Notes under the pieces: model-generated | Databases searched by the model: none | Told to the model about the DNA's origin: nothing | Seen by the model: the letters and a program-made list of their open reading frames with translations, nothing else | In this document: positions 25,546 through 33,899 of the stretch, piece by piece | Numbering within the stretch: the stretch's first letter is position 1 | Layout of the letters: every line of letters starts with the position of its first letter | Assembly: GCA_903873475.1 (NCBI GenBank) | Contig: CAIQON010000388.1 | Coordinates: 1-39,046, forward strand | Reading direction: 5' to 3' | Length of the DNA stretch: 39,046 nucleotides | Source of the DNA: an uncultured bacterium | GTDB taxonomy: Bacteria > Pseudomonadota > Gammaproteobacteria > Burkholderiales > CAIKXV01 | Made by a program: the position numbers and the translations under genes

Positions 25546-26436
25546 CTAAGGTTTGATCTGCTGGCTACCGAGGACCGCTCTCACCATCTTTCGATGAGGG
25601 TTGTAGTCCTTGTCTTCGGCTCTTCCGATACCACTGAGCACGGCCGCCCTCAACACCTGCCGCCCTGCCTCCGTCGCTTCGAGGTCGACCAGTACGGACT
25701 GAATTCGCTCGCGCAAGCGCGGGGCCATCGTTCTCCTGACAGCCCATGGAAGGTGAAGCAACTGATCGGTAACTGCAAGCACTGTAAGTTCATCGACATT
25801 GACTACCTTTTGCAGTGCTGGTTGCTCTACGACACCGTCACCGGAGCCTGCCGCATCTGCCTGCTTTCGATGCATGCCGATCACCGAGTTTAACGGATTC
25901 ACTGCAAACCGAGCATTGATGTCGCTGCGTGTCAGCCCCGCCCGCATGAGCAGATACATCGGAGCGATGTAACCGATCATCGCATCCTCGCCTCCGCCAA
26001 ACAGCACGGTCCGCCCACGCAGTTGCCCCACGCTGGTGATATCGCTGTCCTTCCTGACATAAAGCGCACCCGCCAGCGTGCTCTTTCCGAACTCCTTGTT
26101 GTGAGCGATGACCTGGTAGACCTTCGCAGAACGGATGTAATGGAACTGGTTGTAAAGGACGATGTCGAAGCGCTCCTGCTCCACACCTGTCCAGAATGCA
26201 TCGAAGTCTCTGGATGCGACCAGTACCACTTTTCGCCCCAGTCGCTCGGACAGGTACTCCGCCATCGGCCCGTAGCGCGTTGTCGTCTCACTGGCGTGAA
26301 GCCGCGGAAACACGCCCAACATCAGGGGCGGCGCATCTGCAGCGGCGGCGCACGTGGGGCACAGCGCGAAGAAGGGCAGCAGGAAGAACATCACCGCAAT
26401 GCAACCCGTACGAACAGCAGAGCGGCTGCAGTTCAT
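25546..26436 (-). CDS. PhnD-like periplasmic binding protein (phosphate/phosphonate/oxyanion type)
   Basis: The product is 296 residues with a secretory signal (about 1-33, LPFFALCPTCAAAADA). The start of the mature part, LGVFPRLHASETTTRYGPMAEYLSERLGRKV, and FDIVLYNQFHYIRSAKVYQVI are characteristic of the PhnD/PtxB/AioX group of periplasmic binding proteins. GGGEDAMIGYIAPMYLLMRAG is the second-lobe binding region. No ABC permease or ATPase gene lies nearby. In the AioX case, a PhnD-like protein binds arsenite and reports to a membrane kinase, so sensing rather than transport is plausible. Here the preceding gene in transcription order is a membrane GGDEF-EAL protein, 46 bases upstream. Ligand unknown. 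Confidence 0.8.
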   Translation of the reverse strand: MNCSRSAVRTGCIAVMFFLLPFFALCPTCAAAADAPPLMLGVFPRLHASETTTRYGPMAEYLSERLGRKVVLVASRDFDAFWTGVEQERFDIVLYNQFHYIRSAKVYQVIAHNKEFGKSTLAGALYVRKDSDITSVGQLRGRTVLFGGGEDAMIGYIAPMYLLMRAGLTRSDINARFAVNPLNSVIGMHRKQADAAGSGDGVVEQPALQKVVNVDELTVLAVTDQLLHLPWAVRRTMAPRLRERIQSVLVDLEATEAGRQVLRAAVLSGIGRAEDKDYNPHRKMVRAVLGSQQIKP

Positions 26437-26482
26437 CGCCTGCGCCCTCTCACAAAAAACGATTTACAGATCATCTTGAACA

Positions 26483-28570
26483 TCAGCCCGCCAGCGTGAT
26501 CCTGGGCCTGCTGCTAACGGGCACTGCACGCGTATTGCGTGCACGTATATCCTCGAGGAACGCTTGGTAGGCATTACGGTCCATAGGCTGGGCAAGAAAG
26601 TAGCCCTGTGCGAGCGAACAGCCCTGGTTGGCGAGATAGGTCATTTGTTCCTGGCGTTCAACACCCTCGGCAACCACGTCGAGTCCGAGTCCTTTCGCCA
26701 TGGCGAGGATTGCGTTGACAAGCGAAACGTCTTCGGCATTGTCGGGCAACCCGGCGACGAAACTGCGGTCTATCTTGAGCACGTCGAACCTGAAGCGCTT
26801 CAGGTAGCTCAATGATGAATAGCCGGTTCCGAAGTCATCGAGCGACAGGGTGACCCCTGCCGCGCGCAGGCTGTTCAGTTCTTCCGCGACGTGGTCATGG
26901 TCATCCAGCAGTACGCTCTCGGTAATCTCCAGTTCAAGCGCCTGTGGCGGGATTCCATAGGTCGCCATGAGCTCTGCGAGGCGGCGTGAAAATCGCTTCC
27001 TGAACTGGATCCGCGAAATATTGATCGCAAGGAATCCAGGCGCAAACCCGTCTCGTTGCCACGCCGCCCAGTTCAGACAAGTCTGCTCGAGCACCCAGTC
27101 GCCTATCCCGACGATCTGCCCGGTCGCCTCTGCGATCGGTATGAAGACGGAAGGGCTGATGCTCCCGCGTCCGGGATGATTCCATCTGAGAAGCACCTCG
27201 GCACCGCGATGGCGTTGCGTGACAGCATCGAAGATCGGCTGGAAGAATACCTCGAACTGCCCGAGTTCCAGCGCCTGATTCAGGTCCTGCTCCATCTGCA
27301 TACGCTCGTGAAGCCGGGTATTCATTTCCTCCGTAAAGAACATCGCCGACCCCTGCCCAGCGGCCTTCGCCTGATACATGGCGTTGTCGGCATTTGCCAT
27401 CAGCGCGGCCACGGTATCTCCGTTTTCGGGGAAAAGCACTATACCGATACTGCACCGCGCAACGACCTTCCGACCGCTCAGAACATGAGGTTGCGAAATC
27501 GCGCGAACCAGGCGTTCCGCGATATCTTCGGCCTGAAATTCGTTGGTCACATCCGGGACAAGGACGAGGAACTCGTCGCCGCCCAGGCGCGCAACCGTAT
27601 CGGCATCACGCAGAATCCCCTGGACCCGTGCGCCGGTTGCCACCAGGAGTTCATCGCCGACCGCGTGCCCGAGAGAATCGTTGACGCTTTTGAAGTTATC
27701 AAGGTCAATGAAGAAAAGCGCGAATCGGTGGGACGTACGACCGGCTCTGCTGATGGCGTGGGTAATCCGGTCGAGAGCCATCAGCCGGTTAGGAAGCCCC
27801 GTCAGCGTATCGAAGTTAGCCTGCCGATGGAGCTTCTCCTGCTCCTTTCGTACTTCTTCGGCCATCGCATTGAAGGCCCTTGCGAGTTGCCCTAGTTCGT
27901 CCTCGGTCTTCACTTCCACCAACGCATGCTGGCCGCGCCCAACAACCCGGGATGCTGAAATGAGGGCCTGAATGGGAAAGAGAACATTGAGCCGGAAGGC
28001 AAGATAGATCGCGAGGCTGAGGAACAGCACGATGGCAGTCAACGCAGTGACCTGGAACTCCAACTGACGACGCGATTCGCGTTGAAGTGTATGTTTGCTC
28101 ATGCCAACCAGGAAACGGCCGAGTTGCTCGTCGTTGTGCACGATCGGAAACTCAAGCCGTATCAGTTCGGGTTCACCATCCAGTTGGCGAAGCAGGTCGA
28201 GCACATCACTGGATGCAGTCTCCGGCACACGTGCCAGAACCAGTGGATCAACCCGGTCGATGTACGCACTCAAAGGCAAGCCCGCAGGACTCAGGATCAC
28301 GCCGTAGACCACATCCGGCTGCGCAGAGACCTGCCGTGTGTATTCATTCAGCAACAGGAAGTCGAACCCGAGGATGGCCTCCGGACTCACCAGCGAGATC
28401 AGACGGCCGAGCGCCCGCCCACGTTCGACAAGCTGTTTCTCGTGGAAGCGCGTCGATGTATGGAGGGAGTAGAGCGTGTTCGCCGCCATCGTGCAGGCAA
28501 GGATGACCAACACCGTCAGGGTGAACTTTGCACCAAGGCCCAGTGTCCTTCCCTGTCCCTTCGCCCACAT
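26483..28570 (-). CDS. Membrane diguanylate cyclase/phosphodiesterase (HAMP-GGDEF-EAL)
   Basis: The product is 695 residues: TM helix 13-33, periplasmic sensor about 34-172, TM helix 173-197, HAMP to about 250, GGDEF domain about 250-415, EAL domain about 425-680. GGDEF is intact (RLGGDEFLVL, 330-334). A product-inhibition I-site RxxD (Arg321, Asp324) lies five residues before it. The EAL motif reads EVL (Glu458-Val-Leu) but keeps the catalytic glutamate, and DDFGTGYSSL (from 578) and AEGVE (634) are intact. It can plausibly make and degrade cyclic di-GMP. It is the first gene of the block and probably the signalling partner of the PhnD-like protein. Confidence 0.92.
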   Translation of the reverse strand: MWAKGQGRTLGLGAKFTLTVLVILACTMAANTLYSLHTSTRFHEKQLVERGRALGRLISLVSPEAILGFDFLLLNEYTRQVSAQPDVVYGVILSPAGLPLSAYIDRVDPLVLARVPETASSDVLDLLRQLDGEPELIRLEFPIVHNDEQLGRFLVGMSKHTLQRESRRQLEFQVTALTAIVLFLSLAIYLAFRLNVLFPIQALISASRVVGRGQHALVEVKTEDELGQLARAFNAMAEEVRKEQEKLHRQANFDTLTGLPNRLMALDRITHAISRAGRTSHRFALFFIDLDNFKSVNDSLGHAVGDELLVATGARVQGILRDADTVARLGGDEFLVLVPDVTNEFQAEDIAERLVRAISQPHVLSGRKVVARCSIGIVLFPENGDTVAALMANADNAMYQAKAAGQGSAMFFTEEMNTRLHERMQMEQDLNQALELGQFEVFFQPIFDAVTQRHRGAEVLLRWNHPGRGSISPSVFIPIAEATGQIVGIGDWVLEQTCLNWAAWQRDGFAPGFLAINISRIQFRKRFSRRLAELMATYGIPPQALELEITESVLLDDHDHVAEELNSLRAAGVTLSLDDFGTGYSSLSYLKRFRFDVLKIDRSFVAGLPDNAEDVSLVNAILAMAKGLGLDVVAEGVERQEQMTYLANQGCSLAQGYFLAQPMDRNAYQAFLEDIRARNTRAVPVSSRPRITLAG

Positions 28571-28887
28571 CTGCCGCCCCTTCAGTACGCTTGCATCAGC
28601 CTGCTCTCAGCTTCTGGATGGCACGATTATCTCGATGGCCGGTTAGCCTTGGGCACTTCCCGCTCGAAGGACACCTGGTGTCAGTGTAAGCGAGCAATCC
28701 ATTATCGTATGCAAACGCCTGATCTTGACTGGTTTCTTGTGTTTATCCAGACAATCTGCGCCACTCGGCTCGACATGAGCACTTCCGAAAACCGCAGCTG
28801 TGCCACCGCCCGTCCGGGTACACTCGACGCCTGGGGTCTGGACTTAACCCGTGCCCCCCCTCTCCAAGCCGCTGCACCTCAAGAGCC
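28571..28887. other. Divergent intergenic region between the GGDEF-EAL gene and yacG
   Basis: About 317 bases without a supported gene. On the minus strand GATAAT (28706-28701) is a good -10 box for the GGDEF-EAL gene, but the -35 region (GTCAAG) is poor. On the plus strand TTGACT (28725-28730) and GACAAT (28750-28755) are separated by 19 bases, a weak candidate for yacG. No direct repeats, integrase site or insertion-sequence ends were seen. The region is slightly richer in A and T than the flanking genes. Confidence 0.4.
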
Positions 28888-29094
28888 ATGGCTGAAGAGC
28901 CTCCCCGCACCGAAAACGCCCGGATCCGAAAGGTCGCGTGCCCGAAATGCGGCACCACCGTGGAATGGAGCCCGTCGAACCGCTTCCGCCCGTTCTGCTC
29001 CGAACGATGCCGGATGATCGACCTGGGAGCCTGGGCGAGCGAGGATTACCGGGTGCCGGATGTGGTCGCACCGATGGACGAATCGGGTGAATGA
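28888..29094 (+). CDS. yacG: DNA gyrase inhibitor YacG
   Basis: The product is 68 residues with the YacG zinc ribbon: [13 protein letters not shown], then [19 protein letters not shown]. Cys-x-x-Cys and Cys-x(3)-Cys make the four ligands. YacG binds gyrase B and blocks its activity. The family normally follows zapD directly; here the two are separated by more than 6.6 kb. The start ATG 28888 has AAGAG just upstream. The acidic C-terminal tail overlaps the start of the next gene by eight bases. Confidence 0.93.
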   Translation: MAEEPPRTENARIRKVACPKCGTTVEWSPSNRFRPFCSERCRMIDLGAWASEDYRVPDVVAPMDESGE

Positions 29095-30040
29095 GCCGCG
29101 CGCGTCTGCCCATACGGGCAGCGGCTCGCCCCCCCTCCCGCATGCGGTCAGTGGCGACCGGGTGCTGCTCGACACCGCGTACGGCCAGGTCAGTTGCTAC
29201 CGTGCGGCGCCAGGCTCGAGACCCGGCGGCGCATCGGCACCGGTACCGATGCTCCTGGTGCACAGCGTCAATGCAGCCGCGTCGGCCTACGAGGTGCGGC
29301 CGCTTCACGAGCACTTCGCAGCCTCGCGCCCGGTCTACAGCCTCGACCTGCCGGGCTACGGGCTTTCCGAACGCAGGGCCGGCGAGTACACGCCCCGGCA
29401 GATGACAGACGCGCTGCACGCGGTGGTCGCGCTGATCAGGCGCGACCACGGCACGGTGGCGATCGATGCACTCGCGCTGTCGCTGTCGTCGGAATTCCTC
29501 GCGCGCGCCGCGGTGGAGGATCCCGCAGTCTTCCGCAGCCTGGCACTGGTCAGTCCGACCGGGTTCAGTGGCCCGCGGCGGCGCTATGGTCCGCCCGGCG
29601 GCACCCGCAAGGTGGACGCGCTGTACCGGTTCTTCAGCCGCCCGGGCATCGGCGCGCCGGTCTTTCGCTGGCTGACGAAGCCGGGGGTGATCCGTTACTT
29701 CCTGCAGCGCACCTGGGGCGGGAAAGACATCGACGAAGGCATGTGGGCCTACGATGTCCTCAGCACGCGCCAGCCCGGGGCCTGGCATGCACCGATCAGC
29801 TTCCTGACGGCCTGCCTGTTCAGCGCCGACGTCAATGCGCTCTACGAACAGTTGGGCATGCCGGTATGGATGTCGCACGGGGTGCGCGGCGACTTCGTCG
29901 ACTACCGAGGGATCGACACCGTGCGTGGCCGTTCGAACTGGACGATCACCGTCTTCCAGGCTGGCGCCCTCCCCCACTTCGAGGCGGGCGTGCCCTTCCT
30001 GGCCGAGTACGAGCGCTTCCTCGCCGTCAGTCGGCCTTGA
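29087..30040 (+). CDS. Alpha/beta hydrolase fold protein with an atypical nucleophile elbow
   Basis: The product is 317 residues from GTG 29087, chosen because GGACGAATCGG precedes it and it is coupled to the yacG stop; a start at 29060 is the alternative. Fold markers are [20 protein letters not shown] (oxyanion side), [20 protein letters not shown] and [10 protein letters not shown], with ALPHFEAG as a possible catalytic His. The nucleophile region reads [13 protein letters not shown] around Ser132, where hydrolases usually have Gly-x-Ser-x-Gly, so a Gly is lost on both sides. Small-residue replacements still allow activity, but a non-hydrolytic role is possible. Its stop overlaps the convergent Bug gene by 14 bases. 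Confidence 0.8.
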   Translation: MNEPRASAHTGSGSPPLPHAVSGDRVLLDTAYGQVSCYRAAPGSRPGGASAPVPMLLVHSVNAAASAYEVRPLHEHFAASRPVYSLDLPGYGLSERRAGEYTPRQMTDALHAVVALIRRDHGTVAIDALALSLSSEFLARAAVEDPAVFRSLALVSPTGFSGPRRRYGPPGGTRKVDALYRFFSRPGIGAPVFRWLTKPGVIRYFLQRTWGGKDIDEGMWAYDVLSTRQPGAWHAPISFLTACLFSADVNALYEQLGMPVWMSHGVRGDFVDYRGIDTVRGRSNWTITVFQAGALPHFEAGVPFLAEYERFLAVSRP

Positions 30041-31073
30041 TACCCGCAGCCTTCACGATCTTTCCCCACTTCGCGATCTCCGACCTGATGTAGGCGGTGA
30101 ACTCGGCCGGCGTGCCCGGAATCGCCTCGATGCCCTGATTCGCGTAGGTCTCGCGCAGGCCGGGCGAATTGAGGACCTTCACCAGTTCGGTGTTCAGCCG
30201 CGCGACGATCGACTGCGGTGTCTTCGCGGGGACCACCACGCCGTACCAGTTGTTCGCTTCGAAACCGGGCAACCCGGACTCGGCAATCGTCGGGATGTCG
30301 GGCAGCACCGAAGAGCGCTTGCCGGTGGTGACCGCGAGCAGGCGCGCGCGGCCGGCCTTCACCTGCGGCATCGCGCCCGGCACGACGGTGATCACCATCG
30401 GGATGTTGCCCCCGATCAGGTCGGCCATCGCCGGGGCGCCGCCCTTGTACGGCACATGCGTCATCACCAGCCCGCCCATCAGGGACATCAGTTCACCGGC
30501 GAGGTGGCCGGTACCACCGATGCCGGAGCTGCCGTAGTTGAACGTGTTGGGCTTTGCGCGTATCAGCGCGATCAGTTCCTTCATCGTCGATGCCTGCACC
30601 GACGGATGGACGACCACCACGTTCACCGGCGCGGCAGCCAGCGTGACCGGCGCGAAGTCGCGCACCGGATCGTAGGTGAGCCGCTCGTAGATCATCGGGT
30701 TGATGGCGAAGTTGGCGATGGTGCCGAACAGCACGCTGTATCCGTCGGGGCTGGCGCGCGCGACGATCTCGGCGGCGACGTTGCCGCTGCTGCCGGGGCG
30801 GTTGTCGACGACGACCTGTTGGCCGACCGCTTCGGCCAGCCGCTGTGCGACCGGCCGCGCGGCGGTATCGGCACCGCCGCCGGGCGCGAAGCCCACCAGC
30901 AGCCGGATCGGCCGGTCGGGGTAGCGTTCAGCCGCTGGGGCAGTGCGGCTCGCAGCGGGCTGCGCCAGTGCCTGGGGCGATGCCAGCACGGCGGCGGCAA
31001 GGGCAACAGGGGCGACAAGGGCGAGCCGGGTCCGCCATCGCTGGTCGAACCAGGGCAAACCGGTGCAGTCCAT
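30027..31073 (-). CDS. Tripartite tricarboxylate transporter substrate-binding protein (Bug family)
   Basis: The product is 348 residues. Of two in-frame ATGs, 31079 touches GGAGG with no gap, whereas 31073 stands six bases after it; I chose 31073. A signal peptide ends near ALAQPA. The Bug (TctC, PF03401) pattern follows: YPDRPIRLLVGFAPGGGAD, QQVVVDNRPGSSGNVAAEIV, ASPDGYSVLFGT, NYGSSGIGGTGHLAGELM, THVPYKGGAPAMADLIGG, LPDIPTIAESGLPGFE and NNWYGVVVPAKTP. Bug proteins bind carboxylates or related small molecules in the periplasm. No TctA/TctB membrane genes are adjacent, which is common for orphan Bug proteins. It lies 84 bases downstream of the aconitase gene. Confidence 0.92.
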   Translation of the reverse strand: MDCTGLPWFDQRWRTRLALVAPVALAAAVLASPQALAQPAASRTAPAAERYPDRPIRLLVGFAPGGGADTAARPVAQRLAEAVGQQVVVDNRPGSSGNVAAEIVARASPDGYSVLFGTIANFAINPMIYERLTYDPVRDFAPVTLAAAPVNVVVVHPSVQASTMKELIALIRAKPNTFNYGSSGIGGTGHLAGELMSLMGGLVMTHVPYKGGAPAMADLIGGNIPMVITVVPGAMPQVKAGRARLLAVTTGKRSSVLPDIPTIAESGLPGFEANNWYGVVVPAKTPQSIVARLNTELVKVLNSPGLRETYANQGIEAIPGTPAEFTAYIRSEIAKWGKIVKAAGIKAD

Positions 31074-31157
31074 GTCCATCCTCCGCCAAAGGCTGTTGTT
31101 GTGTGGAGATGCTACCGCACCCGCGCCTGCCCGCTGCCGACCTGCCGATGCGTTCGC

Positions 31158-33899
31158 TCAGCGGCCAGGCCCGGCTGCGAATCGCCGCACCATCCGCGGC
31201 AGCACGCCGCCATGCTGCAACCAGCCCAGTTCGCGCGAGGACTCGAGCACGCACCACAGCGTGGAAGAGAAACGGCTGCCGTCTGCGCGCACGACCTCGA
31301 CCTCGACGCGGTTGCGCCCGACCGAGAGGCGGTCGAGGCCGTCGAACGTGAAGGTCTCGTGGCCGTCACGGCACAGGTCGTGCCGGGTCAGCCCGTCATC
31401 GTAGAGCAGGGGCAGCACGCCCAGCGCCAGCAGGTTGCTGCGATGGATGCGTTCGAAACTCTGCGCGACCACCACGCGCACCCCGAGCAATGCGGGCGCC
31501 TTGGCCGCCCAGTCGCGGCTGGACCCGGCACCGTAGTTGCGGCCGGCAAGGATCACCAGCGGCACGCCGGCTTCCCGGTATGCAGCACACGCCTCGTACA
31601 CCGGCAGCACCCTCGATCCGGACAGGTCGAAGGCATGGCCTCCGGCCGGCGTCGACTCGGCCGGCATCACTTCGTTGCGCAGGCGGCGGTTGCTGAATGC
31701 GCCGCGCAGCAGCACCTCGTGGTTGCTGCGCCGGGTCGAGTACTGGTTGAGGTCGTGCCCGGCGGTGCCGCGTGCCAGCAGGTAGCGGCCGGCGAGGCTC
31801 GCAGCCGGTATCGTCCCCGCCGGCGAGATGTGGTCGGTGGTGATGTCATCGCCGAGCTTCAGCAGCAACCGGGCTGCGCGTACCGGGGACAGTCCTGGCG
31901 CATCCGCGGCAAGACCGTCGAAGTACGGTGGCCGGCGGATGTAATCGGACGCCGCCTCCCAGGCAAAGCAGGTACTGCCGGGCGCATCGATCGCCTGCCA
32001 CTCAGGCGATCCATCGGTGATCCCGCGGTAGGCCTGCGCAAACAGGTCGGGCACCACATGGCGCTCGATCACCGAACGGATCTCGTCGTCGGACGGCCAG
32101 AGGTCGGACAGGCTGACCGGCCTGCCGTGCGCATCCGCACCGAGCGCGTCGCGCGTGAGGTCGATGTCGACGGTACCCGCGATCGCATACGCGACCACCA
32201 GCGCCGGAGAGGCGAGGTAGGCGCCCGAGAGATGCGCGTTCACCCGTCCATCGAAGTTGCGGTTGCCGGAGAGCACGCCGATCCCGCACAGGCCCTGGTC
32301 CTCCACCGCGGCGACCACGTCGGGCTCGAGCAATCCCGAGTTGCCGATGCAGGTCATGCAGCCGAGGCCGGCCACGTTGAAGCCGAGCGCATCGAGGTCT
32401 TCCTGCAGCCCGGACGCCGACAGGTAGCCCGCCACCACGCGCGAGCCCGGCGACAGCGACGTCTTCACCCACGGCTTGCGCCGCAGGCCGTGCCGACGCG
32501 CGTTTCGCGCAAGCAGCCCGGCACCGACCAGCAGGGCCGGGTTCGAGGTGTTGGTGCAGCTGGTGATCGCGGCGAGCACCACCGCGCCATCGCGCAGGGG
32601 CGTGCCGCCATCGGCCGGCGTGAAGGTACGCGGCTGCCCGGCCTCCGGCAGTGCGGGGCTGGATGCATCGCGCGGCCGTGGTGCGAGCGCGGGAAGAGCC
32701 TGCAGGAAATCGGCGCGGACCGAGCCCAGCGGCTTGCGCTCGTGCGGATAGCGTGGCCCGGCCACGATGGCCTCGATCGTGGAAAGGTCGAGCAGCAGGG
32801 TGTCGTCGAAACGTGGATCGGGGTCTGTGCGGTCGAGCCAGGTACCCTGGGCGCGCGCATGGGCCTCGACGCGCGCGACCTGTGCGTTGCCGCGGCCGCT
32901 GGCGCGCAGGTAGGCGAGCGTCGCATCGTCGATCGGAAAGAACGAACAGGTAGCGCCATACTCGGGCGCCATGTTCGCGACCGTCGCGCGGTCGGCCACC
33001 GACAGCGCCGCGACGCCCGGCCCGCAGAACTCGACGAAGCAGCCGAGCACGCCATGCGCGCGCAACAGTGCGGTCACGTGCAGCGCCAGGTCGGTGGCGG
33101 TCACCCCGGCCGGTAGCCGGCCCTCGAGGTGGACGCCGACCACCCGCGGCACCTGCATCGCCAACGGCTCGCCCAGCATCGCCGCCTGTCCCTCGACGCC
33201 GCCGACGCCCCAGCCGAGCACGCCCAGCGCGTTGACCATCGGCGTGTGGCTGTCGGTGCCGACCAGCGTGTCCGGCCAGACGATCGGTGCGCCGTCGTCG
33301 TCGGCCTCCGACGCCTTGACCACCTCGGCCAGGAACTCGAGGTTGATCTGGTGCAGGATGCCGCTGCCCGGCGGCATCACGCGGAAGTTCGACAGGCTCT
33401 GCTGCGCCCATCTGACGAACCGGTAGCGCTCGGCGTTGCGCCGGAAGTCGACCTCGAGGTTCAGGCGCGCTGCATCCGGACGGCCGTGGTGCTCCACCGT
33501 GACCGAATGGTCGATCACCAGGTCGACCGGTATCACGGGGTTCACCCGCGACGGATCGCCGCCGAGCGCGGCCACCGCATCGCGCATCGCCGCGAAGTCG
33601 GCCAGCGCCGGCAGGCAGGTCGTGTCGTGCATCAGTACGCGTGCGGGGAAGAAGTCGAGCTCGCCGCCGCGGTCGAGCGTGCCATCGGCCCGCACCAGCG
33701 CGCGCAGCCGTGCCGGCGCATGCAGTGCCGCGTTCTCGAACAGGATGCGCAGCGTGCGCGGCAGCCGGTCGAGCGTCGAAGCGGGCAGCACGCGCGCGAG
33801 GTCGATGCAACGGAAGGTCTCTCCGTGGGCGCCGAGCGGCTTGAGCAGCGAGGCGGCTGGCGAGGCCGGCAGCGTTGGGCGCGAGGTCGATGCCTTCAA
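31158..33899 (-). CDS. acnA: Aconitate hydratase, AcnA type
   Basis: The product is 913 residues, near AcnA (about 890-900). The [4Fe-4S] ligands are Cys448 (ITSCTNTSNP), Cys514 and Cys517 (LGCMTCIGNSG). Other marks are VGTDSHTPMVNALGVLGWG, WVKTSLSPGSRVVAGYL, YGAGSSRDWAAKAPALLGVR and SFERIHRSNLLALGVLPL in the swivel domain. It isomerises citrate and isocitrate, or a related substrate. The start is a TTG at 33899 overlapping the previous stop (TTGA) with no ribosome site of its own, so translation probably depends on the upstream gene. A 2-methylcitrate role (AcnD) is less likely, as no prpC or prpF is near. Confidence 0.88.
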   Translation of the reverse strand: MKASTSRPTLPASPAASLLKPLGAHGETFRCIDLARVLPASTLDRLPRTLRILFENAALHAPARLRALVRADGTLDRGGELDFFPARVLMHDTTCLPALADFAAMRDAVAALGGDPSRVNPVIPVDLVIDHSVTVEHHGRPDAARLNLEVDFRRNAERYRFVRWAQQSLSNFRVMPPGSGILHQINLEFLAEVVKASEADDDGAPIVWPDTLVGTDSHTPMVNALGVLGWGVGGVEGQAAMLGEPLAMQVPRVVGVHLEGRLPAGVTATDLALHVTALLRAHGVLGCFVEFCGPGVAALSVADRATVANMAPEYGATCSFFPIDDATLAYLRASGRGNAQVARVEAHARAQGTWLDRTDPDPRFDDTLLLDLSTIEAIVAGPRYPHERKPLGSVRADFLQALPALAPRPRDASSPALPEAGQPRTFTPADGGTPLRDGAVVLAAITSCTNTSNPALLVGAGLLARNARRHGLRRKPWVKTSLSPGSRVVAGYLSASGLQEDLDALGFNVAGLGCMTCIGNSGLLEPDVVAAVEDQGLCGIGVLSGNRNFDGRVNAHLSGAYLASPALVVAYAIAGTVDIDLTRDALGADAHGRPVSLSDLWPSDDEIRSVIERHVVPDLFAQAYRGITDGSPEWQAIDAPGSTCFAWEAASDYIRRPPYFDGLAADAPGLSPVRAARLLLKLGDDITTDHISPAGTIPAASLAGRYLLARGTAGHDLNQYSTRRSNHEVLLRGAFSNRRLRNEVMPAESTPAGGHAFDLSGSRVLPVYEACAAYREAGVPLVILAGRNYGAGSSRDWAAKAPALLGVRVVVAQSFERIHRSNLLALGVLPLLYDDGLTRHDLCRDGHETFTFDGLDRLSVGRNRVEVEVVRADGSRFSSTLWCVLESSRELGWLQHGGVLPRMVRRFAAGPGR

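Noticed and set aside
25546-26436. PhnD-like gene as part of a phosphonate ABC transporter
   Set aside because: No permease, ATPase or C-P lyase gene lies anywhere in the window, so transport was not claimed.
29835-33116. Plus-strand open frame of 1093 codons opposite the Bug and aconitase genes
   Set aside because: It is antisense to two well-matched families; the product is rich in Arg, His and Gln without any domain. Long antisense frames are expected at this GC.
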